DNA of 43,244 nt from Candidatus Bathyarchaeota archaeon (GTDB lineage: Archaea; Thermoproteota; Bathyarchaeia; 40CM-2-53-6): assembly GCA_005882895.1 (NCBI GenBank), contig VBBD01000014.1, positions 1-43,244 of the forward strand, written 5' to 3'. Both the position numbers and the translations under genes were made by a program. This document shows positions 8,326 to 14,810 of this stretch, piece by piece. How positions within the stretch are numbered: position 1 is the first letter of the stretch; the number at the start of each line of letters is the position of its first letter. The notes beneath the pieces are model-generated. The model was given only the letters and a program-made list of their open reading frames with translations. It was not told where the DNA came from and did no database searches.

Positions 8326-8792
8326 TTCCAGAAGTCGAGATAGAACATTTTTCTTTTCGAGTCGACTCGGAAGTCGTGCATATCGGACACATCTTTGAGA
8401 CCGAGGATGGCTGGAACGTTGTCCTTCTCAGCAATGGCGATCCACGCCTTGAGCTCTCGGGATGTTTTCCCTGCTTCATCGTGAAGTCTGAGTCCCGCAC
8501 GCGTTCGACCCGCATCAACCTCGATTTCAGGTGAGATTCCGGAGAGTTTGACGGGAGCAAAATTTTCCACTCCTAAGATCTTCCGGAACTTGCCCGGAAG
8601 GAGAGAAACCACTGCGCCCGTGTCGTATATCATGATGATGGGGTTCGTCCAGCCAGTGTTGGTCTTGAAGGAAGCAAAGACGTTGTAAACATAGCTCCGC
8701 CCGATGTCAAGATCATGAGTTCGTCTGACAGATTCGCCGATCTCTCTTCTAAACTGTGTAATGGAGATGTTGTAGGCGAGTGTCGAGGACAA
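8322..8792 (-). CDS. Retropepsin-like aspartyl protease family protein
   Basis: The protein contains the retroviral-type catalytic triad context IYDTGAVVSLLP (DTGA) and, near its end, the second hallmark AILGLKDVSDMHDFRVD. Together these mark the single-domain prokaryotic retropepsin-like family, which is expected to work as a homodimer. I place the start at TTG 8792 (156 aa, 43-bp overlap with the DUF5678 gene). ATG 8855 would overlap that gene by 107 bp. It sits directly after a DUF5678 gene, a pairing I recall as frequent for these small proteases. Whether it is an active peptidase, and on what substrate, is not known. Confidence 0.8.
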   Translation of the reverse strand: MSSTLAYNISITQFRREIGESVRRTHDLDIGRSYVYNVFASFKTNTGWTNPIIMIYDTGAVVSLLPGKFRKILGVENFAPVKLSGISPEIEVDAGRTRAGLRLHDEAGKTSRELKAWIAIAEKDNVPAILGLKDVSDMHDFRVDSKRKMFYLDFWK

Positions 8793-8988
8793 AGGGTTCC
8801 CCTGAGAGAATGTATCCTGTAACAAAGTCTTTCTTGACTCTTCGAACGGCAGCATCGTATACCTTTCCGAAGTCGCGGCCTGATGCGACTACCTTGCCAT
8901 TCTTTACCGCGATATACCGGCTTGGATATTTCCTCTGGAGTTCGGGATACCGCTGGGTTATCCAGTTGAAATCTTGAGTTACCGCCAT
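8749..8988 (-). CDS. DUF5678-type small protein
   Basis: This 79-aa protein contains WITQRYPELQRKYPSRYIAV followed by KNGKVVASGRDFGKVYDAA, and ends in a strand pair (GYILSGEPFVL). This reproduces the DUF5678 pattern, in which a short domain precedes a coupled retropepsin-like protease. ATG 8988 is a clear start. The downstream protease gene overlaps its 3' end. The function is unknown. The repeated association suggests a partner, substrate or targeting role. Confidence 0.75.
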   Translation of the reverse strand: MAVTQDFNWITQRYPELQRKYPSRYIAVKNGKVVASGRDFGKVYDAAVRRVKKDFVTGYILSGEPFVLDTRLQHLHYTV

Positions 8989-9108
8989 GGTGCGCCACGG
9001 TTTCCTGTGCCCGGCCTCGGCTTAAACTCTTCCGGAGTGTCAGTGTACGAACTCGGGTGAGCTTGTAGAGTTTGCCGCTCATGGACATGCTCTGAAAGCT
9101 CGTTCAGT

Positions 9109-9351
9109 CTACTCGCCTAGGACTTCGCCTGTCATGTTTTCGAACTCTGCGAAGGTGATCTTCGCGGTCTTCCTGCGGGAGAAGGCTTCGCGAAGTCCGG
9201 GTATTTTGACCACTTCGATGCGGCCGTGGTCTGCCTTGTACACCACGTGGTCGCCTGGCTTTAGTCCTGCTTCCTCTCTAACTTCTCTTGGAGGAAACAG
9301 TTCTCCTTTCTGCCCTACTCGACCCGAGGCCTTTGTCGCCAACTCTTTCAC
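9109..9351 (-). CDS. AbrB/SpoVT-type DNA-binding protein (VapB-like antitoxin)
   Basis: This 80-aa protein has a swapped-hairpin AbrB domain: ASGRVGQKGELFPPREVRE, then GLKPGDHVVYKADHGRIEVV. A C-terminal tail (RRKTAKITFAEFENMTGEV) resembles toxin-binding tails of antitoxins. The start is GTG 9351, with an AT-rich TATA-like stretch (9374-9383) shared with the divergent PIN gene. The divergent rather than co-directional layout is unusual for a VapBC pair. It may regulate the DUF5678 operon downstream, the PIN gene, or both. Confidence 0.8.
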   Translation of the reverse strand: MKELATKASGRVGQKGELFPPREVREEAGLKPGDHVVYKADHGRIEVVKIPGLREAFSRRKTAKITFAEFENMTGEVLGE

Positions 9352-9365
9352 CGGAATAAGCTTTA

Positions 9366-9392
9366 TTCACTCGAAAATATAAGCGTTACACG
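9366..9392. promoter_or_regulatory. Divergent promoter between AbrB-like and PIN genes
   Basis: The 46-bp gap holds TTCACTCGAAAATATAAGCG. Its AATATAA core can serve as a TATA box for the minus gene (about 30 bp from GTG 9351) and, less well spaced, for the plus gene at 9398. AbrB binding here would couple both genes. Confidence 0.45.
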
Positions 9393-9397
9393 ACGAA

Positions 9398-9865
9398 TTG
9401 TCATCCACCAGAAGCCTGCTCCTCGACACGACTTACATGCTCCCGGTCTTCGGCATTGATATCGGTGTAGACTCGGCCTCTTCGATCCAAGAAACCCTCA
9501 GCGGGCTTGTGCAGAGGGGAACGGTGCTGTTCATCTCCGACCTTTCCCCCTTCGAAGCCTTCATCAAGTCGTATAGAATCGCGGAGAAGCTGAAGGACGA
9601 GCGAGGCAAGGAAGAGGCTAAGCTCGGGTTTCTCTTTGTAGTAAGGGGAGACTGGGCAACGAAAATCCGCCACGAAGACGATGAGATAATAGAACAAGCG
9701 TTCAAGATCCGGCTCAAACACAACGACCCCTTCGATTGCTTCATATTCGCCACAGCCCAGGCGCGCAAAATTCCCCTAGTCACCGAGGATCGAGCCGCCC
9801 CACAATTCCTCGAAAATGGACAGGTGATGAACTGGGCAGCGCTAAAGAAGAGTCTAAGATCATGA
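9398..9865 (+). CDS. PIN-domain ribonuclease (VapC-like)
   Basis: This 155-aa protein opens with LLLDTTYMLPVFGI, placing the first catalytic Asp at about residue 10. It has SDLSPFEAFI (Glu), KHNDPFDCFIFATA (Asp) and VTEDRAAPQF (last acidic residue), the full PIN quartet. It is probably a metal-dependent endoribonuclease toxin or RNA-processing enzyme. The TTG start at 9398 fits the N-terminal strand. It is divergent from the AbrB gene. A decayed VapB (DUF217-type) lies 0.5 kb downstream on the other strand. A T-rich terminator follows. Confidence 0.85.
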   Translation: MSSTRSLLLDTTYMLPVFGIDIGVDSASSIQETLSGLVQRGTVLFISDLSPFEAFIKSYRIAEKLKDERGKEEAKLGFLFVVRGDWATKIRHEDDEIIEQAFKIRLKHNDPFDCFIFATAQARKIPLVTEDRAAPQFLENGQVMNWAALKKSLRS

Positions 9866-9880
9866 CCCCGGGCGTTCTCC

Positions 9881-9927
9881 TGTAACTTTTCTTTTTTCTA
9901 AAACAATTTTTTCTGTTAACTAAACCA
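9881..9927 (+). terminator. T-rich terminator after the PIN gene
   Basis: Runs of T (AACTTTTCTTTTTTCT, then CAATTTTTTCTG) follow the stop codon by about 20 bp, as expected for archaeal intrinsic termination. The second run plus GTTAACTA is shared with the tract before repeat A copy 3 at about 17070. Confidence 0.6.
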
Positions 9928-9928
9928 T

Positions 9929-9974
9929 GACCCCCAAGGGGGTCCTTTTTTCCCGCGCCCCGCCCTTCGTGAAA
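9929..9974 (-). repeat. Dispersed repeat A, copy 2
   Basis: The plus strand reads GACCCCCAAGGGGGTCC, TTTTTTCCCGCGCCCC, then GCCCTTCGTGAAA. It aligns with copies at 4708 and 17086. The palindrome here is longer (GGACCCCCTTGGGGGTC on the minus strand). Confidence 0.8.
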
Positions 9975-10040
9975 CGCTGAGGATCCCACGTTCAGCGCTC
10001 CTTGCCAGACCCGTCTTCCTTCGTGGCCCGCCCATCGGTG

Positions 10041-10255
10041 GAAATCGCCCATTTTCAGCCCTGATCTCGAATCTGGAGCATGCCGAAAATTTTCGTTAGG
10101 AAACCGCCCGACAATTAAGCGTCTTGTCCCAAAACGAGATCAAGCCCAGACCACGCCCTGATCGGCTTGATTCGCCGATTATCAGTGCCGGACGGAAAAT
10201 ATTCTCTATCAGAGGGGGGGTCCTAGCGACTCGACCTCGAGACGCAAGAGTGGTT
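10041..10255 (+). repeat. Dispersed repeat B, copy 2
   Basis: It begins GAAATCGCCCATTTTCAGCC and ends with the family core (10173-10255): CGCCGATTATCAGTGCC, a G7 run, TCCTAGCGACTCGACC and GACGCAAGAGTGG. Together with repeat A and the following 100 bp it fills the gene-free stretch 9866-10354. Nothing else is recognised in that stretch. Confidence 0.8.
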
Positions 10256-10354
10256 TGTCCAGCTGTTCCGTGGCGCTAGTGGTTTGCTGAAGGGCTCTTC
10301 GATCAGCCGGCAAAAGGCGGACGATTACCCCATCCTGCACCAAACCATGGCCAT

Positions 10355-10586
10355 CTAGAACTGTGCAGTTCTGAGGCGGATCTTACCGCGCCTCTCCAAG
10401 ACCTTCTCGACCGCAGAAGCAAGTTCCTCGTCAGGAGAAAAGAAGAGGACATGGTCCAAGAGGTTCCCCGCATCTTTCTTCCGGGTGAGTCGGAGGATGA
10501 ACCTTGGCGAACGATTCGTCCTTGCCATTGGTCCGGGCTAGAGCCTTGTAAGCTTCCTCGGATATAGTCAGGGTCTTACGCGTCAT
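10355..10586 (-). pseudogene. Frameshifted VapB-type (DUF217/UPF0330-like) antitoxin
   Basis: From ATG 10586 the frame reads MTRKTLTISEEAYKALAR and DESFAKV, the DNA-binding start of DUF217 antitoxins. It then breaks. After a one-base shift at about 10497-10503 it continues ILRLTRKKDAGNLLDHV and EKVLERRGKIRLRT to TAG 10355. Both halves together give a normal ~76-residue antitoxin, so one inserted base explains the break. It is a recent pseudogene or a sequence error. No intact toxin lies directly next to it. Confidence 0.7.
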
Positions 10587-10643
10587 AGCCCAGATAAGCG
10601 TACGTTCGTGTATAATTCCATGCCGGCTCTCCGAGATGGGAGT

Positions 10644-11060
10644 TCATGATCTGCGAAGCCTTCCAGACAGTCTCGATAAGATATTCCTAAGCTTCTGTCT
10701 CAACCGGTAGACCAAGCCCTCTTCCGTTGGCCTGAACGTTTCCGTTGAAAGAATCATTCCAAGCTCTCTCCTATAGCCGCGCAATTTCGCATACAAGACC
10801 AGAGCAGCAATACTGAGCAGGCCAGTCGAGCCTAAGACTATCGCGGCCGAGGCTCCCGCTTGAAGCGAACTAATAAGATATGACCGGAAATAGCGGTTGT
10901 GCACGTACTCCTCGTAGATCCACAGGGCCAGCAGCAGGTTGAGCAGGGCCTGGAGAGGAATGAGGATCCTTGCGAACCGGGGAATCTTCGCCCGTCTGTC
11001 AGGGATCTTCAAGACGGACGTACCATAATCTTCCTGGCTGGTAAACTTGGCCCCTGACAA
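10644..11060 (-). CDS. Two-helix membrane protein, local paralogue family (member 1)
   Basis: This 138-aa protein has helix 1 (ILIPLQALLNLLLALW), a short outer loop with IYEEYVHNRYFRSYL, helix 2 (AIVLGSTGLLSIAALVLYA) and a basic C-terminal tail. The loop motif EEYxxNxYxxxY and the helix spacing recur in three other genes here (11114-11614, 14258-14566, 17153-17488). It lies 54 bp after its closest relative and may be co-transcribed with it. The function is unknown. Confidence 0.7.
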   Translation of the reverse strand: MSGAKFTSQEDYGTSVLKIPDRRAKIPRFARILIPLQALLNLLLALWIYEEYVHNRYFRSYLISSLQAGASAAIVLGSTGLLSIAALVLYAKLRGYRRELGMILSTETFRPTEEGLVYRLRQKLRNILSRLSGRLRRS

Positions 11061-11113
11061 GCATCAGGCCGACTCTCGGACGTTGCCCAGGACAGCTCGC
11101 TTGGCGGATTACT

Positions 11114-11614
11114 CTAATTGGACCCTTGTTCTTCCGGCCTATATCTAGGATCGACTCGTCTTAGAGTCGGCATCGGGCCACCCGTCCCGGAGTTCATGAT
11201 CGGTGTGGTTTTCCGTATCATCTCGATAACGTGTTGTTCCGCACCCGCATCAACCCGTCCACCAATCCTGCCTCCATCAGTCCCAACCTTCTCGCTTGAA
11301 AGAATCCCTTCAAGCTCCCTCCTTGTCCTTCGCAGCTTCGCGTACAGAGCCACAGCAACGAGTGTGAACAAGCCGATTGAGATCAGGACCGTCGCGGTGA
11401 AGGAGACCCCTTGCAGGTTGACGTTAAGGTAGGCCTGGAGATATGAGTTGTTCAGATATTCCTCATAGATCCAGAAAGACATGAACAAGATAACGAGAAA
11501 CTGAACGAGGATGAGGACCTTTGCGAACCCGGGAATACTCTTCCAGACAGAAACATCGTATTCTTCGCGGCTCGTAATCCTACTCGATCCCGAGGAGTCC
11601 AGACTCGCCCTCAC
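11114..11614 (-). CDS. Two-helix membrane protein, local paralogue family (member 2)
   Basis: This 166-aa protein has the same plan as the next gene downstream. A hydrophilic N-terminus contains SREEYDVSVWK, matching SQEDYGTSVLK in member 1. Helix 1 is LILVQFLVILFMSFW, the loop IYEEYLNNSYLQAYL, and helix 2 LISIGLFTLVAVALYAKL. A cytoplasmic tail with ELEGILSSE parallels ELGMILSTE of member 1. The pair is clearly a duplication. The longer tail (after residue 105) is rich in Gly, Arg and Pro and looks disordered. Confidence 0.72.
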   Translation of the reverse strand: MRASLDSSGSSRITSREEYDVSVWKSIPGFAKVLILVQFLVILFMSFWIYEEYLNNSYLQAYLNVNLQGVSFTATVLISIGLFTLVAVALYAKLRRTRRELEGILSSEKVGTDGGRIGGRVDAGAEQHVIEMIRKTTPIMNSGTGGPMPTLRRVDPRYRPEEQGSN

Positions 11615-11742
11615 TCTGATCTAGAGCGGACCCGTCATATGGGCAACTTGTGCCCAGCGAAAGTGATGAGCGGGTACTCAGTTCTCGCGTTTCCACCACG
11701 TTTAAGAACGCTTCCCGTAAAAGAATAATCTAGGGTTTGAGA

Positions 11743-12168
11743 ATGTCGATGTGTGATCGCTGCGGAACCGCTCTAGCACCTGGTTCCACGTTCTGCCACG
11801 CATGCGGAACGCCCCTGACGATCAGCCCTGCCCTCGCCATGGTTCCGCCAGCAGGCACCCAAAGGGCGATGATCGGGGCAACCCCATTGTGGCAGGCCCT
11901 TGGAGGACTCTTCATGATCATCATCGGAATCGTCGCGCTATCAGTCAGCTCATTCTTCGCGCCCATCGCCGGCATCATCATTCTGATGGGTGTGGTCTTC
12001 CTCATCCTCGGCCTACTGGGCAAACCGCTCTTCACTCAACAAGTGGTGTATCAGACAGCTCCGGCACCTAACGCATACCAAGCAGGTGCTGTGAAGCGCT
12101 GTCCGCAGTGTGGAGCCGAGATCATGTCCGCCGCTCTCATATGCTACAAATGCGGCGCTTCACTATAG
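11743..12168 (+). CDS. Membrane protein with two zinc ribbons
   Basis: About 141 aa from ATG 11743; TTG 11737 and ATG 11749 are alternatives. An N-terminal zinc ribbon (CDRCGTALAPGSTFCHACG) is followed by two helices (LGGLFMIIIGIVALSV and IAGIIILMGVVFLILG) and a C-terminal zinc ribbon (CPQCGAEIMSAALICYKCG). The order ribbon-helices-ribbon puts both metal sites in the cytoplasm. An AT-rich GTAAAAGAATAAT just upstream could be the TATA region of a leaderless message. The function is unknown. Confidence 0.75.
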   Translation: MSMCDRCGTALAPGSTFCHACGTPLTISPALAMVPPAGTQRAMIGATPLWQALGGLFMIIIGIVALSVSSFFAPIAGIIILMGVVFLILGLLGKPLFTQQVVYQTAPAPNAYQAGAVKRCPQCGAEIMSAALICYKCGASL

Positions 12169-12337
12169 ACTTCTGAACGACCGAGAAGGCCACGAACAGA
12201 CTAGAGCCGGTCCCAACGGCCTAGCTCTGAGTTAGAACCAGAACGCCTGCCCTGAAAGTCTGGGCACCCGATCCCCAGAGTAAGTAAGAGAAGCTTACTA
12301 TCGTTCTTAATAATCGATCAGAAATTGACCGGGATTC

Positions 12338-12511
12338 GTGCGATTTCTGTTCTGGATTATCGCACCGCTTCTCGCTGGATTAGCTTCTCTCGCCATGTTC
12401 TCGACAGCTATCTCCACAATCGTTTGGCTGTGCATACTCGGACTTCTAACAGTTCTGGCCATCAGGAGGTACGAGAAGCATAACAAAAATCGCAGGAGGT
12501 GGAACGAGTAG
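12338..12511 (+). CDS. Small two-helix membrane peptide
   Basis: This 57-aa protein starts at GTG 12338. A TGA lies 12 bp upstream in frame, so the start is well bounded. It has two hydrophobic stretches (FWIIAPLLAGLASLAM and TIVWLCILGLLTVLAI) and ends in a very basic tail (RRYEKHNKNRRRWNE). Its TAG is directly followed by the ATG of the next ORF. Within its last codons lies AGGAGGTGG, a strong ribosome-binding site for that ORF. No family is recognised. Confidence 0.55.
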   Translation: MRFLFWIIAPLLAGLASLAMFSTAISTIVWLCILGLLTVLAIRRYEKHNKNRRRWNE

Positions 12512-12631
12512 ATGGAAATCCGGAAAATTTGGATAGTTGTCATAGTACATATACCCCTAGTTGTCTCGGTTGCTCTTGGCATATTGCTACCTTCTATGGG
12601 CTATTGTCCAACTGGAACCTGTAAGAGATAG
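12512..12631 (+). CDS. Small single-helix membrane peptide
   Basis: This 39-aa protein, MEIRKIWIVVIVHIPLVV, has one membrane helix and a short outer end with two cysteines (YCPTGTCKR). It begins immediately after the stop of the previous ORF, with AGGAGGTGG about 10 nt before its ATG. The spacing and ribosome-binding site argue for a real translated pair. Its 3' end overlaps an opposite-strand antitoxin remnant. Confidence 0.5.
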   Translation: MEIRKIWIVVIVHIPLVVSVALGILLPSMGYCPTGTCKR

Positions 12632-12732
12632 TCCCACAGAAAGCGTCGACTCTCGAGGAACATCATTAGCTCGATAACATGCAGTTGGCCTTTGTAGGTT
12701 TCCTCCGATATCGACAGGGTCTTGCTAGCCAT
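12601..12732 (-). pseudogene. Truncated VapB-type (DUF217-like) antitoxin remnant
   Basis: ATG 12732 opens with MASKTLSISEETYK, closely matching the start of the frameshifted antitoxin at 10586 (MTRKTLTISEEAYK). The sequence then loses similarity, and the frame ends after 43 codons. It looks like the 5' end of a second antitoxin gene whose remainder was lost. If expressed it could still bind DNA, but that is speculative. Confidence 0.5.
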
Positions 12733-12848
12733 AGCAAGACATTGTCGCACGCAGGCATGACACTCCTGTCTTAATCGGAGAAAGTGTCCGAAAACCCGAG
12801 CCAAGTTAGGACTTTTCTTATCTAGTAGATCTTATTTCTTCTCCTCCT

Positions 12849-13676
12849 ATGAGACCTGTTCAAATCCAGATATTATCCCGGATAATGATGCCCTTGTTGA
12901 TACTCCAGTTCCTGCTGGGCATGTTCGCCAACCTCTTCGTTTCCTTCTCCACCTCGACCGACCCCAACCCACTAGCAGCAGTCTTCACCGCCGGATCTCC
13001 AGCGTTGATGCTCCATGTAGTCGTCGCGGTAGTCCTGTTCATACTTGCCCTCCTAGTACTCGTCGCAGCCGCCTTTATCCACCGCAGATCTCTGGTAATA
13101 ATTGCGAGCGCAGGCTTCGCATCTAGCGCCCTAGCCTTCTTCTCCGGCATCGCCTTCGTCTACACAGAATACGCAAACAATACGCTATCGTACCTGATGG
13201 CGGTCGGCTTTCTCTTCGGCCTGATAATTTACGGAAACCTCGCTGGCCTAGGAGTCCGAGGGTCCAACCTGGAAAGAGAAGCTGGACCCTCGAACATTGC
13301 CCTATCTCGGCCTCTAGGGCTAACACTGTTGCAATTGATAGCCGGTGGAATCGTCATCTTCGGAGGCATCGCTCTAATCGGCTTCAACCCCGGTATTGTC
13401 AACACTGCACTCGGAGCCATCACCCTTGTTCTAGGGTTGGTCGCATTCCTGTCAGCCTATGCGATCTGGAAGAACAAGACTTGGTCAATCATGACCGCAC
13501 GACTCGTCAACATCGCCATAGTCCTGTTCAGCACTAGCCAGGAGACCTATACGATCGCAACAGCAACAACCGCAAACACCGTCGCAGGCTCGCTTGGAGG
13601 CACAGTTGTCGCCCTCGGCCTATGCATCGGAGTCGTCCTCAATCTGCCCAGCGGAAACCAAACAGGATTTCGCTGA
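12849..13676 (+). CDS. Polytopic membrane protein, unknown
   Basis: This 275-aa protein has about eight hydrophobic segments in two halves. The first half (LMLHVVVAVVLFILALLVLV, later FVYTEYANNTLSYLM) has a His within a helix. The second half starts after a hydrophilic linker at about residue 140 (LRGSNLE-like, ALSRPLGLTLLQLIAGG). TEYANN resembles the EYxxN loop of the small two-helix family nearby, which may be coincidence. ATG 12849 follows a pyrimidine tract without a clear ribosome-binding site, so it is probably leaderless. Confidence 0.72.
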   Translation: MRPVQIQILSRIMMPLLILQFLLGMFANLFVSFSTSTDPNPLAAVFTAGSPALMLHVVVAVVLFILALLVLVAAAFIHRRSLVIIASAGFASSALAFFSGIAFVYTEYANNTLSYLMAVGFLFGLIIYGNLAGLGVRGSNLEREAGPSNIALSRPLGLTLLQLIAGGIVIFGGIALIGFNPGIVNTALGAITLVLGLVAFLSAYAIWKNKTWSIMTARLVNIAIVLFSTSQETYTIATATTANTVAGSLGGTVVALGLCIGVVLNLPSGNQTGFR

Positions 13677-13695
13677 GGCCAACCATTTGTGCGCC

Positions 13696-13857
13696 ATGTC
13701 GAAGCGTTCGAAAACCTCAAAGAACAAGCTTCCAAACTTTACAATAGAAATGTGCCCCATAACGGGCTTTCTTCGATGTTTTAGAACCGAAAGAGGGCGC
13801 GACATGAGCGATATGCCCCGAAACGCCTATAGCCCGCGAAACCAGTCTTCTACATAG
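13696..13857 (+). CDS. Possible small basic protein
   Basis: This 53-aa protein, MSKRSKTSKNKLPNFTIEMC, then GFLRCFRTERGRDMSDMPRN, is basic with two cysteines. The start has no clear signal. The stop (TAG) directly abuts a GTG that opens a further 23-codon basic ORF. It lies at the edge of the GAAA-repeat tract, so base bias could create such frames. Confidence 0.25.
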   Translation: MSKRSKTSKNKLPNFTIEMCPITGFLRCFRTERGRDMSDMPRNAYSPRNQSST

Positions 13858-13929
13858 GTGAAAGACAGGATGCGCAATCCGTTCCGAAGAAAATCCAAGA
13901 AGACCGAAGAAGCACCAAAACAGGCCTAG
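13858..13929 (+). CDS. Possible 23-aa basic peptide
   Basis: The GTG directly follows the TAG of the preceding candidate ORF. The peptide is VKDRMRNPFRRKSKKTEEA plus four residues. Its support is only the junction and the basic composition. Confidence 0.15.
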   Translation: MKDRMRNPFRRKSKKTEEAPKQA

Positions 13930-13984
13930 GCTGATTCTGCAGGAAGATCAACCCTTCCTAAACCGCGAAACGTCATAGGCTATG

Positions 13985-14165
13985 ACCGAAAGGGCAACCG
14001 GGAAAAACAATGCCTCCCGAAATCAAGCCTTGAAAATCACATTTTGAAACAAGTTTCTGAAACCACCCTTTTGAAACCCGGGTCTTTGAAACCATTTTTT
14101 CTGAAACAGCTTTCGTAACCCTAATCCCGAAAACGAATCCCTGAAATCGCCCTCGTTGAAAACAG
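13985..14165. repeat. Degenerate tandem tract, GAAA(C) every ~14 nt
   Basis: GAAA starts at 13988, 14002, 14019, 14032, 14046, 14059, 14073, 14088, 14103, 14129, 14143 and 14158, with a degenerate unit at 14115. Spacing is 12-17, mostly 13-15. The core unit is a pyrimidine run followed by TGAAACC. The period is not a multiple of three, so it is not coding. No CRISPR-like spacers are present. It occupies most of the gene-free stretch 13930-14257. Confidence 0.7.
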
Positions 14166-14257
14166 GTAATCGCGGATTCTCCCAGCCCCCGCCGGGCCTA
14201 CTTGAGTCTCGCAGGCCCTGCGCCGCAATCCGCGCCGGGAACGACTCGCTAAACGAC

Positions 14258-14566
14258 CTAGCCTGGGCTCTTTATCCTGAGTGATTCCAGTATCTTCTCG
14301 TCTTCCGTCTTCTTTTCCGCATACTTTGCTATCGTATATCCCAGTAGTGCTCCCGCGTACAATCCAGCAAGCGTTCCGTTGAGGAGAAAGCTCACCGGTC
14401 CAATGTTCGTCTTCGCCCAGGACTGGAGGAAAAGATTGTTCTCATATTCGAGAGACACCCAAACAAGCAGTGCAAGGATCACCAGCGACTCCACCAACAC
14501 TAGCCACCGAGTTCTCCTTACCAGCCGTTCCTGTCTCAGCTGGTCCAGGCCGACCTGATCACCCAT
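14258..14566 (-). CDS. Two-helix membrane protein, local paralogue family (member 3)
   Basis: This 102-aa protein has helix 1 (LVLVESLVILALLVWV), a loop SLEYENNLFLQSWAKTNIG, helix 2 (FLLNGTLAGLYAGALLGYTIA) and a charged tail. The loop (EYxNNxFLQSW) and FLLNGTLAxxYAG are shared almost word for word with member 4 at 17153-17488. Function is unknown. ATG 14566 is a good start with a short charged N-terminus (DQLRQERLVRRTRW). Confidence 0.72.
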   Translation of the reverse strand: MGDQVGLDQLRQERLVRRTRWLVLVESLVILALLVWVSLEYENNLFLQSWAKTNIGPVSFLLNGTLAGLYAGALLGYTIAKYAEKKTEDEKILESLRIKSPG

Positions 14567-14810
14567 AACCTCCCTCTGATCCGGATCCGGTTATATGTGT
14601 GAAGCGGATCCGGCGCCGAATCCAGCCTCGATTTCGTCTCAGGGATTAGGAATGCGGCCAAGGTTGCTGGCGGGGGGTCTCGAAAAATGGCCGCAAGGGC
14701 CAGACTCGCGAACGCAAACAAAAAACGGGCTGTGGGCGCCCAGGCTAGTGCGCCCTAGCGAAGCCTAGTTCAGAACCCTGCGATACCGGACACGGACGAA
14801 AGAAGCCCCT

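Noticed and set aside
8630-9088. A 152-residue frame on the minus strand
   Set aside because: It is a shadow of the DUF5678 and protease genes in another frame, with low-complexity, non-family sequence.
9780-10052. A 90-residue frame over repeat A and the PIN gene end
   Set aside because: It reads through repeat A and the antisense of the PIN gene and shows no protein-like pattern.
13985-14165. CRISPR array because repeats end in GAAAC
   Set aside because: Units are only ~14 nt apart with no constant repeat longer than about 8 nt and no spacer of 30-40 nt.
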